Assembly (NCBI RefSeq): GCF_014529945.1
Contig: NZ_JACVFB010000003.1
Coordinates: forward strand, 806,001 to 870,000
DNA from: Chitinophaga varians
Lineage (GTDB): Bacteria; Bacteroidota; Bacteroidia; Chitinophagales; Chitinophagaceae
Direction of reading: 5' to 3'
Length of the DNA stretch: 64,000 nt
Shown here: positions 25,717-34,929 of the stretch, piece by piece
Layout: every line of letters begins with the position of its first letter
How positions within the stretch are numbered: position 1 is the stretch's first letter
Translations under genes and position numbers: made by a program
The notes under the pieces: generated by a model
Databases searched by the model: none
Told to the model about the DNA's origin: nothing
What the model saw: the letters and a program-made list of their open reading frames with translations, nothing else

Positions 25717-26472
25717 TTAAAATCGGACATTCACGCCTTTCCCATACAGGAAGGTTTTGAGTTCCGGGATTTCAATTTCTTTATAGTGGAAGATGCTGGC
25801 GGCCAGCGCTGCATCTGCCTGTGCGTTTTCAAATACGTCCACAAAATGTTCCATGGTGCCCGCGCCGCCGGAGGCAATCACCGGCACGTTCAGGTTTTGC
25901 GATAGCTGTGCGGTGATATCGAGTGCGAAGCCCTGTTTGGTGCCGTCATTGTTCATGGAGGTAAGCAGGATCTCGCCCGCGCCACGGTCTACCGCTTCTT
26001 TGGCCCAGTCGAATGCTTTGCGGTCTGTTTTCACACGGCCTCCGTTCAGGTACACATACCAGTCGCCATCTTCGAAGCGCGTATCAATCGCCAGCACAAT
26101 GCACTGGCTGCCAAATTCGCGTGCCAGCGTGTCTACCAGCCCTGGATTTTTAAAGGCCGCCGTGTTCACGGAAATCTTATCGGCGCCGGACTGCAGCAAC
26201 ACATTCACATCTTCTACTTCAGCAATACCGCCGCCTACCGTAAACGGGATGTTCACATACCGCGCGATACGGGTCACCAGTTCCGCCAATGTCTTTCTTC
26301 GTTCATTCGTTGCCGTTATATCCAGAAACACCAGTTCATCTGCTCCCTGAGCAGCATACAAAGCGCCCAGTTCAATAGGATCGCCCGCATCCCGGATATT
26401 TTCAAAATTGATACCTTTCACGGTACGGCCGTCTTTGATATCCAGGCAGGGTATGATACGTTTGGTCAGCAT
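25717..26472 (-). CDS. hisF: Imidazole glycerol phosphate synthase, cyclase subunit
   Basis: A 251-residue (beta/alpha)8 barrel. The catalytic Asp pair is in IIPCLDIKDGRTVKGINF (Asp11) and in LAIDTRF in the middle of the barrel (about Asp129), with phosphate-binding VGGGIAEVEDV and ASGGAGTMEH. With HisH it turns PRFAR plus ammonia into imidazole glycerol phosphate and AICAR. 12-base gaps on both sides place it firmly in the operon. Confidence 0.96.
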   Translation of the reverse strand: MLTKRIIPCLDIKDGRTVKGINFENIRDAGDPIELGALYAAQGADELVFLDITATNERRKTLAELVTRIARYVNIPFTVGGGIAEVEDVNVLLQSGADKISVNTAAFKNPGLVDTLAREFGSQCIVLAIDTRFEDGDWYVYLNGGRVKTDRKAFDWAKEAVDRGAGEILLTSMNNDGTKQGFALDITAQLSQNLNVPVIASGGAGTMEHFVDVFENAQADAALAASIFHYKEIEIPELKTFLYGKGVNVRF

Positions 26473-26484
26473 ACGTCAATAATT

Positions 26485-27627
26485 TTAGAGGAATGATTTT
26501 AATTCCGCTGTTGAAATTTTTCCTTCGTAAATGGCTTTGCCGATGATTACGCCCTGGCAGCCTATTTCCTGTAATGCAGCTACATCGCCGATATGGCTGA
26601 CGCCGCCGCTGGCCACAAAGTTGATACCGGGGAATTCACCGATGATTTTTTTGTACAGGTCGATGGAAGGACCTGCCAGCAGGCCATCTTTCGCGATATC
26701 TGTACAGAAAATATTATGTACGCCCCGTTCCACGTTGGATGCCAGGAAATCAAACACTGACAGGCCGGTCGTTTCCAGCCATCCGCCTACGGCGATTTTC
26801 TCCTCTTTCACATCTGCGCCGAGGAAGATCTTATCTGCCCCAAAGCGCGTTACCCAACTAAAAAACAGCTCCGGCGATTTCACTGCCACACTGCCAATGG
26901 TAGCCAGCGCCGCTCCACATTCATATACGATCTCCAGATCCTTGTCAGTTTTAATGCCACCGCCAAAATCCGTTACCAGCGATGTTTTGCCGGCGATATT
27001 TTCCAGCACTTTCCAGTTGACCACCGCGCCTTTTTTGGCGCCGTCCAGGTCTACCAGATGCAGGCGGCGTACGCCCAGTGCTTCAAATTCTTTCGCCACT
27101 TCCAGCGGATGTTCGTTATACACTTTCTGCTGGCTGTAATCGCCTTGTGTGAGGCGCACACATTTACCATCGATGATGTCGATAGCGGGGATGACCTCAA
27201 AACGTTTGGCTACAGGCTTTTCCAATGATCGTTCCATGCGGATGAAATTAATACCGTCTTTTACAAAATAATTGCCCCGGGTGGTATACCCGAGGCGGTC
27301 GTAAAAAGATACTGCCGTTTCACGGGCGTTGCACCAGAGGAGTTGGATATTTTCTTTCCGGCAGACGTCTGCCAGGTGGTCCAGGATGGCTTTCCCATAA
27401 CCTTTTCCCTGCGCTGCAGACAGCGTGGCCAGTTTACGGAACTGCGCTTCTCCTTTTCCGGGAAACAGCGACACTACCGTCACCAGCTGTCCACCTTCAA
27501 ATACACCGAAGTGCAGGCCGTCAGCGTCATGCTCTACCGTCACCGCCTCCAGGGTTGCATGCGGGTACAATACATCTCTGCGTACCTGCAACAACGCGTC
27601 ATCCACGCTGATCCTTCTGATTTGCAT
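26485..27627 (-). CDS. hisA: GNAT acetyltransferase domain fused to ProFAR isomerase (HisA)
   Basis: A 380-residue two-domain protein. Residues 1-133 form a GNAT N-acetyltransferase fold with acetyl-CoA loop LSAAQGKGYGKAILDHL (residues 69-85) and the C-terminal NARETAVSFYDRLGY strand-helix. Residues 143-380 are HisA: FEVIPAIDIIDGKCVRL with its catalytic Asp, GADVKEEKIAVGGW with the second Asp, and phosphate loops DFGGGIKT and ASGGVSH. HisA is normally about 240 residues, so this is an extra domain. The frame runs through without a stop, and the residue where HisA's Met is usual is Arg-Phe. An internal ATG (Met131, 27237) could yield HisA alone. It follows hisH by one base. Confidence 0.9.
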   Translation of the reverse strand: MQIRRISVDDALLQVRRDVLYPHATLEAVTVEHDADGLHFGVFEGGQLVTVVSLFPGKGEAQFRKLATLSAAQGKGYGKAILDHLADVCRKENIQLLWCNARETAVSFYDRLGYTTRGNYFVKDGINFIRMERSLEKPVAKRFEVIPAIDIIDGKCVRLTQGDYSQQKVYNEHPLEVAKEFEALGVRRLHLVDLDGAKKGAVVNWKVLENIAGKTSLVTDFGGGIKTDKDLEIVYECGAALATIGSVAVKSPELFFSWVTRFGADKIFLGADVKEEKIAVGGWLETTGLSVFDFLASNVERGVHNIFCTDIAKDGLLAGPSIDLYKKIIGEFPGINFVASGGVSHIGDVAALQEIGCQGVIIGKAIYEGKISTAELKSFL

Positions 27628-27628
27628 C

Positions 27629-28222
27629 TTATAAGTTCAAAAAGTTTTCGATGATACGGGAGCCGTGTTCTGCCGATTTTTCGGGGTGGAACTGCACCGC
27701 GTAAAAATTATCTTTCTGCAAGGCAGCGCTGTAGTTGATCACATAGTTGGTGATCGCCACCGTATCTGCGCCCAGTGCAGCATAATAACTGTGCACAAAG
27801 TACATGTAACTGTTTTCCGGCACATGCTCAAACATCACGCTATGCAGACCGGTAATATTGTTCCATCCTATCTGTGGTATCTTCAGCAGGTTTTCCACCG
27901 GAGAGGTGAAACGTTTTACGTCCACGTCAAACACACCAAGGCACGGCGTGTCGTTTTCTTCCGAATAGCGACACAGCAGCTGCATACCCAGACAAATGCC
28001 CAGCACCGGCTGTTGCAGGCTGGTGATCAGCTTGTCGAGGTTGCGCTCTTTCAGGTACCGCATAGCCGTACTGGCTTCGCCTACACCAGGAAAAATCACC
28101 CTGTCGGCCGACAGGATCTCTTCCGGATTATCTGTTACAATACCATTCACCCCTAAACGGTCCAACGCAAACTGCACGGAGCGGATATTCCCGGCATTGT
28201 ATTTTATGATGGCTGTTTTCAT
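27629..28222 (-). CDS. hisH: Imidazole glycerol phosphate synthase, glutamine amidotransferase subunit
   Basis: A 197-residue class I amidotransferase with oxyanion loop PGVGEAS, nucleophile Cys in VLGICLGMQLL (Cys77 or so) and His-Glu in VQFHPEKS. It supplies ammonia to HisF. It is 89 bases downstream of trpA; that gap holds only an ATTACGA-type palindrome and no His-rich leader, so hisH is most simply read from the trp transcript. Confidence 0.95.
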   Translation of the reverse strand: MKTAIIKYNAGNIRSVQFALDRLGVNGIVTDNPEEILSADRVIFPGVGEASTAMRYLKERNLDKLITSLQQPVLGICLGMQLLCRYSEENDTPCLGVFDVDVKRFTSPVENLLKIPQIGWNNITGLHSVMFEHVPENSYMYFVHSYYAALGADTVAITNYVINYSAALQKDNFYAVQFHPEKSAEHGSRIIENFLNL

Positions 28223-28311
28223 AATTACGAATTACGGATTACGAATTACGAATAAAGAATTTCGAATCAGCATGATGCCTTTAGCAACCTTTGAATTCGT
28301 AACTCGTCATT
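28223..28311. repeat. ATTACGA heptad palindrome between trpA and hisH
   Basis: Runs of ATTACGA/ATTACGG units on the hisH side face GAATTCGTAACTCGTCAT on the trpA side, giving an imperfect inverted repeat. No T-run terminator and no promoter with a full TAnnTTTG box is seen on the minus strand, so read-through from trpA to hisH is plausible. Confidence 0.6.
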
Positions 28312-29082
28312 TTATTTAATGGATCCTATAAAATTACGAACTGTAGCGTCAATATCCCTGCCTTCTCCCAGCGCTTTAATAAAGGCAGTACCGATGATAG
28401 CGCCATTGGTATATCGGCAGGCTGTATCAAAAGTAGCCTTGTCTTTAATACCAAAACCGATCAGTACCGGGTTTTTCAGTTTCAGCTGCTGCAGCCGTTC
28501 AAAATAAGCCTGCTGATGCGACATGTCTTTGTCTTTCCCGGTAGTGGAAGAAGAAGACACCGCATATAGAAACCCTTTGCTGAGGCTGTCCAGCTGACGG
28601 ATACGTTCGTCGCTGGTTTCCGGTGTTACCAGGAAAATCAGGCTCACATTGTATTGTTCAAAAATGGGTTTGTATTCCGCTTCATATTCTGCCTTCGGCA
28701 GATCAGGCAGAATGACGCCATCCACGCCTACTTCCGCACATTTTTTCACAAAGGCTTCCACACCGTACACCAGCACCGGGTTGAAATAACCCATGAGGAT
28801 AACGGGGACGTGTATACGTTCCCGGAAACCGTCCAGCTGTTCAAAAAGTTTATGCAGGCTCATCCCGTTTTTCAGTGCCTGGGTGCCACTGTCCTGGATC
28901 ACGGGGCCGTCGGCCAGCGGATCGGAGAAGGGCACGCCCAGTTCGATGAGGTCTGCACCATGTTGTTGCAGGGCCGTCATCACCGGCAGGGTGTCGTTCA
29001 GTTGCGGATACCCGGCGGTGCAATATATATTCAACACACCATTTTGTTTGGTTGCAAACAATTGGTCAATACGATTTTGCAT
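28312..29082 (-). CDS. trpA: Tryptophan synthase alpha subunit
   Basis: A 256-residue TIM barrel with the catalytic Glu in LIELGVPFSDPLADGPVIQ and Asp in GVDGVILPDLP, and phosphate-binding SSSSTTG and GFGIKDK. It cleaves indole glycerol phosphate and passes indole to TrpB. Eight bases after trpB; last trp gene before the distal his genes. Confidence 0.96.
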   Translation of the reverse strand: MQNRIDQLFATKQNGVLNIYCTAGYPQLNDTLPVMTALQQHGADLIELGVPFSDPLADGPVIQDSGTQALKNGMSLHKLFEQLDGFRERIHVPVILMGYFNPVLVYGVEAFVKKCAEVGVDGVILPDLPKAEYEAEYKPIFEQYNVSLIFLVTPETSDERIRQLDSLSKGFLYAVSSSSTTGKDKDMSHQQAYFERLQQLKLKNPVLIGFGIKDKATFDTACRYTNGAIIGTAFIKALGEGRDIDATVRNFIGSIK

Positions 29083-29090
29083 ACTCCAGA

Positions 29091-30299
29091 TTATTTATTC
29101 ATGTGACGGATATAGGTATTCAGGTCTTTATCGCCGCGGCCGGAAAGGCACACCACCACCACATCATCGGGGTTGAATGGCAGGTCTTTCAGTTTGGCCA
29201 GCGCATGGGCCGATTCCATCGCGGGGATAATACCTTCCAGTTTGCACAGCTCATAAGCGGCGGCCAGGGCTTCATCGTCGGTAGCGTCAAGGAACCGGGC
29301 GCGGCCTGTTTCGTACAGATGCGCGTGCAGGGGCCCGATACCGGGATAGTCCAGTCCGGCGGAGATAGAATACGGCTCTGTGATCTGGCCATCTTCTGTT
29401 TGCATGAGCAATGTTTTGGCAGCGTGAATGATACCTATTTTACCCAGTTGAGTAGTGGCAGCGGAGTGACCGCTATGTACGCCTTTACCACCGGCTTCTA
29501 CGGCAACGAGCTTCACGGCTTCTTCGTCGAGGTAGTGGAAGAATGCGCCGGCGGCGTTACTGCCGCCACCGATACAGGCTACCACGTAGTCCGGAAGTTC
29601 ACTGCCGGTTTTTTCGAGCAGCTGCTTGCGGATTTCTTCGCTGATCACCGACTGGAGGCGGGCCACCATATCGGGATAAGGATGCGGACCAGCGGCGGTG
29701 CCGAGGATATAATGCGTGTCTACCGGATTGTTGATCCAGTCGCGGATCGCTTCGTTGGTAGCGTCTTTTAACGTTTGACTGCCGCTGGTGGCGGCTACTA
29801 CCGTGGCGCCGAGCATTTTCATGCGGGACACGTTGGGCGCCTGTCTTTCGATATCGATGCTACCCATGTATACCACACATTCCATCCCCATCAGCGCGCA
29901 TACGGTGGCGGTGGCCACACCATGCTGACCGGCGCCGGTTTCAGCGATGATACGTTTTTTGCCCAGTCTCTTTGCCAGCAGTATCTGCCCGATGGTGTTA
30001 TTCACCTTATGGGCGCCGGTATGGTTCAGATCTTCCCTTTTGAGAAAAATCTTCGCCTTGTATTTTTCAGACAGGCGTTTAGCGAAGTACAGTGGTGAAG
30101 GGCGACCTACATAATCACGCAGCAGCGCTTCAAACTCCTGCTGAAAAGTGGGATCGCTGAGCACTTCCATATACCTGCGTTGCAGTTCGTCCACATTGGG
30201 GAACAGCATTTCAGGAACATAGGCGCCACCAAATCTGCCATAATAGCCATTCTTGTCTACCTGATACCTGGATTTGCTGGTGTCAATTGCAATGTCCAT
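29091..30299 (-). CDS. trpB: Tryptophan synthase beta subunit
   Basis: A 402-residue PLP enzyme: GGAYVPEML at the start, Schiff-base Lys in LNHTGAHKVNN, catalytic Glu in AETGAGQHGVAT, and phosphate cradle IGGGSNAAG. It condenses indole with serine to tryptophan. It is of the standard TrpB1 type, with all partner-contact regions present. 35 bases after trpF. Confidence 0.97.
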   Translation of the reverse strand: MDIAIDTSKSRYQVDKNGYYGRFGGAYVPEMLFPNVDELQRRYMEVLSDPTFQQEFEALLRDYVGRPSPLYFAKRLSEKYKAKIFLKREDLNHTGAHKVNNTIGQILLAKRLGKKRIIAETGAGQHGVATATVCALMGMECVVYMGSIDIERQAPNVSRMKMLGATVVAATSGSQTLKDATNEAIRDWINNPVDTHYILGTAAGPHPYPDMVARLQSVISEEIRKQLLEKTGSELPDYVVACIGGGSNAAGAFFHYLDEEAVKLVAVEAGGKGVHSGHSAATTQLGKIGIIHAAKTLLMQTEDGQITEPYSISAGLDYPGIGPLHAHLYETGRARFLDATDDEALAAAYELCKLEGIIPAMESAHALAKLKDLPFNPDDVVVVCLSGRGDKDLNTYIRHMNK

Positions 30300-30334
30300 G
30301 GAGAATATTTTTATTTAGTTATTTTGTTATTTTT

Positions 30335-30958
30335 TCATTTTTTCATTGCGGTAACGAACAACTTCACCTTTTCCATATTCTTGATGCCGGGAGCCTCTTC
30401 AAATTTGCTGTTGATATCTACGGCAAACAACGCGGGCAGGTCCAGTTCACGGATAACCTCCGCGTCTTCCGGCGTAATGCCGCCACTCAGCAGGAACGGA
30501 TGATCAAAAGGATATTGCGTCAGCAGCTCCCAGTTGAACCGTTCTCCGGTGCCGCCATAACCTTTTGCAGACGCAGTATCGAAGAGGAAATAATCCGTTA
30601 CCGGTATATAAGGCGCCAGCAGCGTTTCCCAGTCTGCATGGTCACCTATCCGAAAGGCTTTGATCACCGGCACTGTTTCCCGGACGGTTGCGCAGAACGC
30701 CGGTGTTTCGTCGCCGTGCAGCTGCACCATGTCCAGCGCATAGTCGGCCACGGTACGTTGTATTTGTTCTGCCGAGGCATTTACAAACACGCCCACCTTA
30801 CGGATCCCGGCGGTTTCCCGCACGGTACGGGCATCTATTTTATTGGCAGCGAAACGGGGCGACTTTTCATAAAAGATAAATCCGGCGTAGTCCACCTGGT
30901 TATCTGTCAGTCCCTGTAAATCGGCCGCTCTGGTGATCCCGCAAACTTTGATACGCAT
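30335..30958 (-). CDS. trpF: Phosphoribosylanthranilate isomerase
   Basis: A 207-residue barrel with catalytic Cys in IKVCGITRAADL and Asp in LFDTASAKGYGGTGERFNW, and LSGGITPED for phosphate. It performs the Amadori rearrangement of PRA to CdRP, the same chemistry as HisA in the neighbouring his genes. Separate from trpC, seven bases away. Confidence 0.95.
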   Translation of the reverse strand: MRIKVCGITRAADLQGLTDNQVDYAGFIFYEKSPRFAANKIDARTVRETAGIRKVGVFVNASAEQIQRTVADYALDMVQLHGDETPAFCATVRETVPVIKAFRIGDHADWETLLAPYIPVTDYFLFDTASAKGYGGTGERFNWELLTQYPFDHPFLLSGGITPEDAEVIRELDLPALFAVDINSKFEEAPGIKNMEKVKLFVTAMKK

Positions 30959-30965
30959 GATGTGA

Positions 30966-31766
30966 TTATTTAGCCTGCAGATCGTTTAATGTCTGTACAA
31001 AATTTTCAAAGGCGCGGGCAGGATCTTCCTGTTTCATGAAGTGTTCACCGATCAGGAACCCCTGGAAGCCGGCCGCTTTAAGCGTCACGATCGCTGCGGG
31101 GTCGTTGATACCGCTTTCCGCCACCTTGATTTTGTCGGCCGGAATTTTCGGCGCCAGTTCACAGGACCGGTTAAAGTCTACCTGAAAAGTGATCAGGTCA
31201 CGGTTATTCACGCCCACGAGGTGTGTGTGGTCCGTTACCTTTTCCAGTTGTGCTTCGCTGTGTACTTCCAGCAGCACTTCGAGGCCGAGGTTATGCGCAA
31301 ACTGAGACAGGTGCGCTACCTGTGCGGCATCGAGGCATTCCGCGATGAGCAGTATCACATCGGCGCCGATAGCTTTCGCTTCGAGGATCTGGTATTCATC
31401 GATCACAAAATCTTTGCGCAGAATAGGTATCTGGTTGAAGCTGCGTGCCTGTTGCAGGTCATCGGAAGAACCGCCGAAATATTTCTCGTCCGTCAGTACG
31501 GAGAGGCCGGAGGCGCCGTAGCGGGTATAGGCCGTAGTGACCTGCTGCACCGTTACTTCGCCGTTGATCAGTCCTTTGGAGGGAGAGCGCCGTTTGAACT
31601 CCGCGATGATACCGGTCTTATCCGGGTTTTGCAGGAAACTGCGGAGCGACAGCGGCTCACGATCAAACACGGAGGTCTGTTGCAGTTCAGCTGCGCTGCG
31701 TTGTAACTTGCGGGCCGCTACTTCCACCTGTTTATGGGCGACTATTTCTGCTAATATATTTTTCAT
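30966..31766 (-). CDS. trpC: Indole-3-glycerol phosphate synthase
   Basis: A 266-residue barrel with IIAEFKRRSPSKG (catalytic Lys and Glu region), LRKDFVIDEYQI, GVNNRDL and AESGINDPA. It closes the indole ring from CdRP. Five bases after trpD and seven before trpF. Confidence 0.95.
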   Translation of the reverse strand: MKNILAEIVAHKQVEVAARKLQRSAAELQQTSVFDREPLSLRSFLQNPDKTGIIAEFKRRSPSKGLINGEVTVQQVTTAYTRYGASGLSVLTDEKYFGGSSDDLQQARSFNQIPILRKDFVIDEYQILEAKAIGADVILLIAECLDAAQVAHLSQFAHNLGLEVLLEVHSEAQLEKVTDHTHLVGVNNRDLITFQVDFNRSCELAPKIPADKIKVAESGINDPAAIVTLKAAGFQGFLIGEHFMKQEDPARAFENFVQTLNDLQAK

Positions 31767-31771
31767 CAGCG

Positions 31772-32764
31772 TTATTGTAATTCAATCAGTTTTTTGAATG
31801 CTTTGTGGGCATTGCCGGATTCGAGGGATTCCACAGCAGCAGTAAAGGCTTCATCGTAAGAGCTGTGTTTACCTAAGCTGTAGAGGCCCATAGCGGCGTT
31901 GGCCAGCACCACAGAGTTCTGTGCCCATGTGCCTTCGCCTTTGAGTATTTTCATAAAGATCTTCGCCGCTTCTTCCACAGTGTTGCCACCATAGATATCT
32001 TCCGGATGTACTTTACGTTTACCGAGCTGTTCAGGGGTCCAGTCCTGTTCACCCTGGTTGGTGATGACTTTGGTATCCGCGGTCAGCGATATCTCATCGT
32101 AACCATCGAGGCTGTGTACAATGACAAATTTTTTGTCGGTCTGCTGGAACAGGTAGTTATATACCCGGGCCATTTCGAGGCTATACACACCAATCAGCTG
32201 ATGTTGGGCAAAAGCCGGGTTCACCAATGGTCCCAGCATGTTAAAGAACGTGCGGATGCCCAGTTCGCGGCGGATACCGGCCACATTTTTCAGGGCCGGA
32301 TGGAACAATGGTGCGTGCAGGAAACAGAGGCCTGCTTCTTCCAGTTCAGTACGGAGTTTGGCATCGTCGGCTTTGAACTTGTAGCCTACCAGTTCCATAA
32401 GGTTGGAAGCGCCGCTGATGGAAGACACGCCATAGTTGCCGTGTTTCGCCACTTTACCACCTGCGCCGGCCACGATAAAGCACGACAAGGTAGAAATATT
32501 AAAGGTATTTTTTGCATCCCCGCCGGTACCTACGATATCCAGTACATCGTAGCCGTTCAGTTTTACAGGGATACACAGCTCCAACAGGGCGTCGCGGAAG
32601 CCCAGCAACTCATCGATGGTGATGCTGCGCATGAGGAATACGGTCATGAAAGCAGCGAGCTCACTCTCGTTGTACATGCCTTTGGAGATGTTAATGAGTA
32701 TATCTTTAGCCCCTTCGCGGGTAAAAGTTTTATGTTCAAACAGGTAGTTAAGTATCTTTTTCAT
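31772..32764 (-). CDS. trpD: Anthranilate phosphoribosyltransferase
   Basis: A 330-residue nucleoside-phosphorylase-fold transferase: an N-terminal helical domain, then the PRPP loop DIVGTGGDAKNTFNIST, KHGNYGVSSISGASNLME and NMLGPLVNPA. It joins anthranilate and PRPP. A 54-base gap separates it from trpG, the longest gap within the trp genes, with no promoter recognised. Confidence 0.96.
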   Translation of the reverse strand: MKKILNYLFEHKTFTREGAKDILINISKGMYNESELAAFMTVFLMRSITIDELLGFRDALLELCIPVKLNGYDVLDIVGTGGDAKNTFNISTLSCFIVAGAGGKVAKHGNYGVSSISGASNLMELVGYKFKADDAKLRTELEEAGLCFLHAPLFHPALKNVAGIRRELGIRTFFNMLGPLVNPAFAQHQLIGVYSLEMARVYNYLFQQTDKKFVIVHSLDGYDEISLTADTKVITNQGEQDWTPEQLGKRKVHPEDIYGGNTVEEAAKIFMKILKGEGTWAQNSVVLANAAMGLYSLGKHSSYDEAFTAAVESLESGNAHKAFKKLIELQ

Positions 32765-32818
32765 ACCAAAATGATGTATTTAAAATGATCAAAGAGAAGG
32801 TGGAAAACGGCGGTGGTA

Positions 32819-33388
32819 TTATAGTTCCAGCCAGTTTTTCAGGATCTGCTCTCCCTGTGGCGTGAGTACACTTTCCGGGTGGAACTGTACACCGCTTACA
32901 TCGTACTTGTTATGTTGCAGCGCCATGATAAAGCCTTCCTCGTCTTCTGCCGTCAGGGTTAAATCAGCGGGGAGGGTGGCTTTGTCGATCACCCAGGAGT
33001 GATAACGACCGGCCTGTATCTCGCGGGGCATGCCTTTGAAGAGGCGGCCCTGATCGGACACGATTTTCACGTTGGTCGCTACGCCGTGGTATACTTCACT
33101 GAGATTGATGAGCGAACCGCCGAATGCCTGTCCGATCGCCTGTAAGCCGAGGCATACGCCGAAGATGGATTTAGACGGCGCGTATTCTTTGATCAGCGGC
33201 AGCAGCAGGCCGGCTTCTTCCGGAATACCGGGGCCGGGCGACAGGATGATCTTGTCGTAAGCGTTCACTTTCTCCAGTGGGATTTCATCGTTGCGGACAA
33301 CGGTCACTTTGCCGTTGACCAGCTTCTCCACGAGGTGAACGAGGTTATAGGTAAAAGAGTCGTAATTATCGAAAACGAGGATGTTCAT
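32819..33388 (-). CDS. trpG: Anthranilate synthase glutamine amidotransferase subunit
   Basis: A 189-residue class I amidotransferase with NYDSFTYNLVHLVE, LSPGPGIPEEAG, nucleophile Cys in IFGVCLGLQAIG and VQFHPESVLTPQG. It could also serve aminodeoxychorismate synthase (PabA), as such subunits are often shared. One base after trpE. Confidence 0.94.
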   Translation of the reverse strand: MNILVFDNYDSFTYNLVHLVEKLVNGKVTVVRNDEIPLEKVNAYDKIILSPGPGIPEEAGLLLPLIKEYAPSKSIFGVCLGLQAIGQAFGGSLINLSEVYHGVATNVKIVSDQGRLFKGMPREIQAGRYHSWVIDKATLPADLTLTAEDEEGFIMALQHNKYDVSGVQFHPESVLTPQGEQILKNWLEL

Positions 33389-33389
33389 G

Positions 33390-34802
33390 TCAGATGGTTT
33401 GTGCCAGCAGGATGGCTTGTTTTAATGCATTGAGTTTATTGTTGACCTCTTCCAGTTCTGAAGAAGCCACCGATTTGGCTACTACGCCGGCTCCGGCCTG
33501 ATAGTAAAGGGTGTTCATTTTACTGAGGATGGATCGGATCATAATAGCGTGGTTGAAGTTGCCGTTAAAGCCCACCCAACCGATACAGCCGCCATAGAAG
33601 CCACGGGGCGTTGGTTCCAGCTGGTCAATGATCTGCATGGCGCGGTACTTGGGCGCTCCTGAGAGGGTGCCTGCCGGGAAGGAGGAAGCCAGCAATTTAA
33701 AAGGATTGGTGGCGGGGTCTACTTTCCCTTTCACTTCGCTCACCAGGTGTATGACGTGAGAGTAGTACTGTACCTGACGGTAGGTAGACACTTCCACATC
33801 CGTGGCATTTCTGCTGAGGTCATTGCGGGCCAGGTCTACCAGCATCACGTGCTCGGCATTTTCTTTCGGGTCCTGCAGCAGTTTATCTGCGAGCAATTTA
33901 TCCTGCTTATCGTCACCGGTACGGCGGAAAGTGCCTGCAATCGGGTGGATAGCAGCAGTACCGTCCTTGATCACAATCTGTGCTTCCGGAGAAGAACCCA
34001 TTAATTTATAATCGCCGTAATCGAAGAAGAAGAGATAGGGGGAGGGATTGATGGAGCGGAGCGCGCGGTATACGTTGAATTCATCACCGGAGAAAGACCG
34101 TTTAAAGGCGCGGGAAAGAACTACCTGGAAAACATCTCCGCGAAAACAGTGTTGTTTGCCCTGTTCCACCATCTGCATATATTCCGCGTCCGTCATGTTA
34201 CTGGTTTCATCCCCGGTGGTGGCGAAGGGATAGCCGGGAGAATCTTTGTGGCGGATGAGTGATTCTACCAGATCAAACTCACTGTCGAGGCCTTCTATCT
34301 GATTTTCGCAGAGGTAAAGTTCATCTTTGAAGTGGTTGATGGCGATCACATATTGATAAAACCGGTATCGCATCAGGGGTATCTGTGCATTACCGCCGCT
34401 TTTATTTTTATCGAATTCGAGTGTTTCAAAGAACTGTACCGAATCAAACGTGCTGTATCCAAAGAGCGTCTGGGCAAGAGGTACCGGGTGATTGCCGTTG
34501 AAGGAGAAACTACCGAGGAACTTCTGTAATTCGTCCAGCACTTTCTGGGTATCTTTCAGTTCCTTCTTTTCCACCGGCAGATTGGGATATTTAAATTCAA
34601 AGTGGCTGGTGGAAGTTACTTCGATGCCTGCAATGGGCTTGATACAGATATAGGAATAGCTGTTTTCGCTGGCGCGGTAGTCCGTACTTTCCAGGAGGAT
34701 AGAACCGGGGAACTTGTCGCGCAACCGCAGATAGATGCCCACCGGCGTGAAGATGTCCGCCAGCATCTGTTTGGATCTCGTTTTTACTTGAATGGTACGC
34801 AT
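33390..34802 (-). CDS. trpE: Anthranilate synthase component I
   Basis: A 470-residue chorismate-using enzyme. The N-terminal regulatory domain includes ILLESTDYRASENSYSYI, which corresponds to the LLES motif for tryptophan feedback binding. The catalytic part has VFQVVLSRAF, PIAGTFRRTGD, ELVDLARND-like MLVDLARNDLSRN and GTLSGAPKYRAM. It is the first structural gene after the trp leader and attenuator. Confidence 0.96.
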   Translation of the reverse strand: MRTIQVKTRSKQMLADIFTPVGIYLRLRDKFPGSILLESTDYRASENSYSYICIKPIAGIEVTSTSHFEFKYPNLPVEKKELKDTQKVLDELQKFLGSFSFNGNHPVPLAQTLFGYSTFDSVQFFETLEFDKNKSGGNAQIPLMRYRFYQYVIAINHFKDELYLCENQIEGLDSEFDLVESLIRHKDSPGYPFATTGDETSNMTDAEYMQMVEQGKQHCFRGDVFQVVLSRAFKRSFSGDEFNVYRALRSINPSPYLFFFDYGDYKLMGSSPEAQIVIKDGTAAIHPIAGTFRRTGDDKQDKLLADKLLQDPKENAEHVMLVDLARNDLSRNATDVEVSTYRQVQYYSHVIHLVSEVKGKVDPATNPFKLLASSFPAGTLSGAPKYRAMQIIDQLEPTPRGFYGGCIGWVGFNGNFNHAIMIRSILSKMNTLYYQAGAGVVAKSVASSELEEVNNKLNALKQAILLAQTI

Positions 34803-34850
34803 GATATTCAGGGTGAAAGTGTTTGCTGTTTGTTAGAAAAAGGATGTGCC

Positions 34851-34890
34851 TAAAAAGCCGAAAGGCCCGCTGTGTAACAGCGAGCCTTTC
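34851..34890 (-). terminator. trp attenuator terminator
   Basis: On the minus strand a 13-pair stem (34878-34890 with 34860-34872), loop of five, then GGCTTTTTA with the T run at 34852-34856. It lies between the trp leader peptide and trpE. The upstream segment 34918-34928 can pair with 34870-34880 at 10 of 11 positions, an alternative structure that would disrupt this stem (antiterminator). Confidence 0.85.
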
Positions 34891-34929
34891 CAAGTATATT
34901 TCAGACGAAACATGGCACTGTAACACAGA

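Noticed and set aside
26485..27237. HisA as a separate gene starting at the internal ATG (27237)
   Set aside because: The upstream GNAT frame is continuous with no stop, and the internal ATG lacks any distinguishing signal; retained only as a possible second product.
28223..28311. Possible second His-rich leader peptide upstream of hisH
   Set aside because: The short frames on the minus strand here (for example one beginning MTSYEFKGC) contain no His codons, and there is no terminator.
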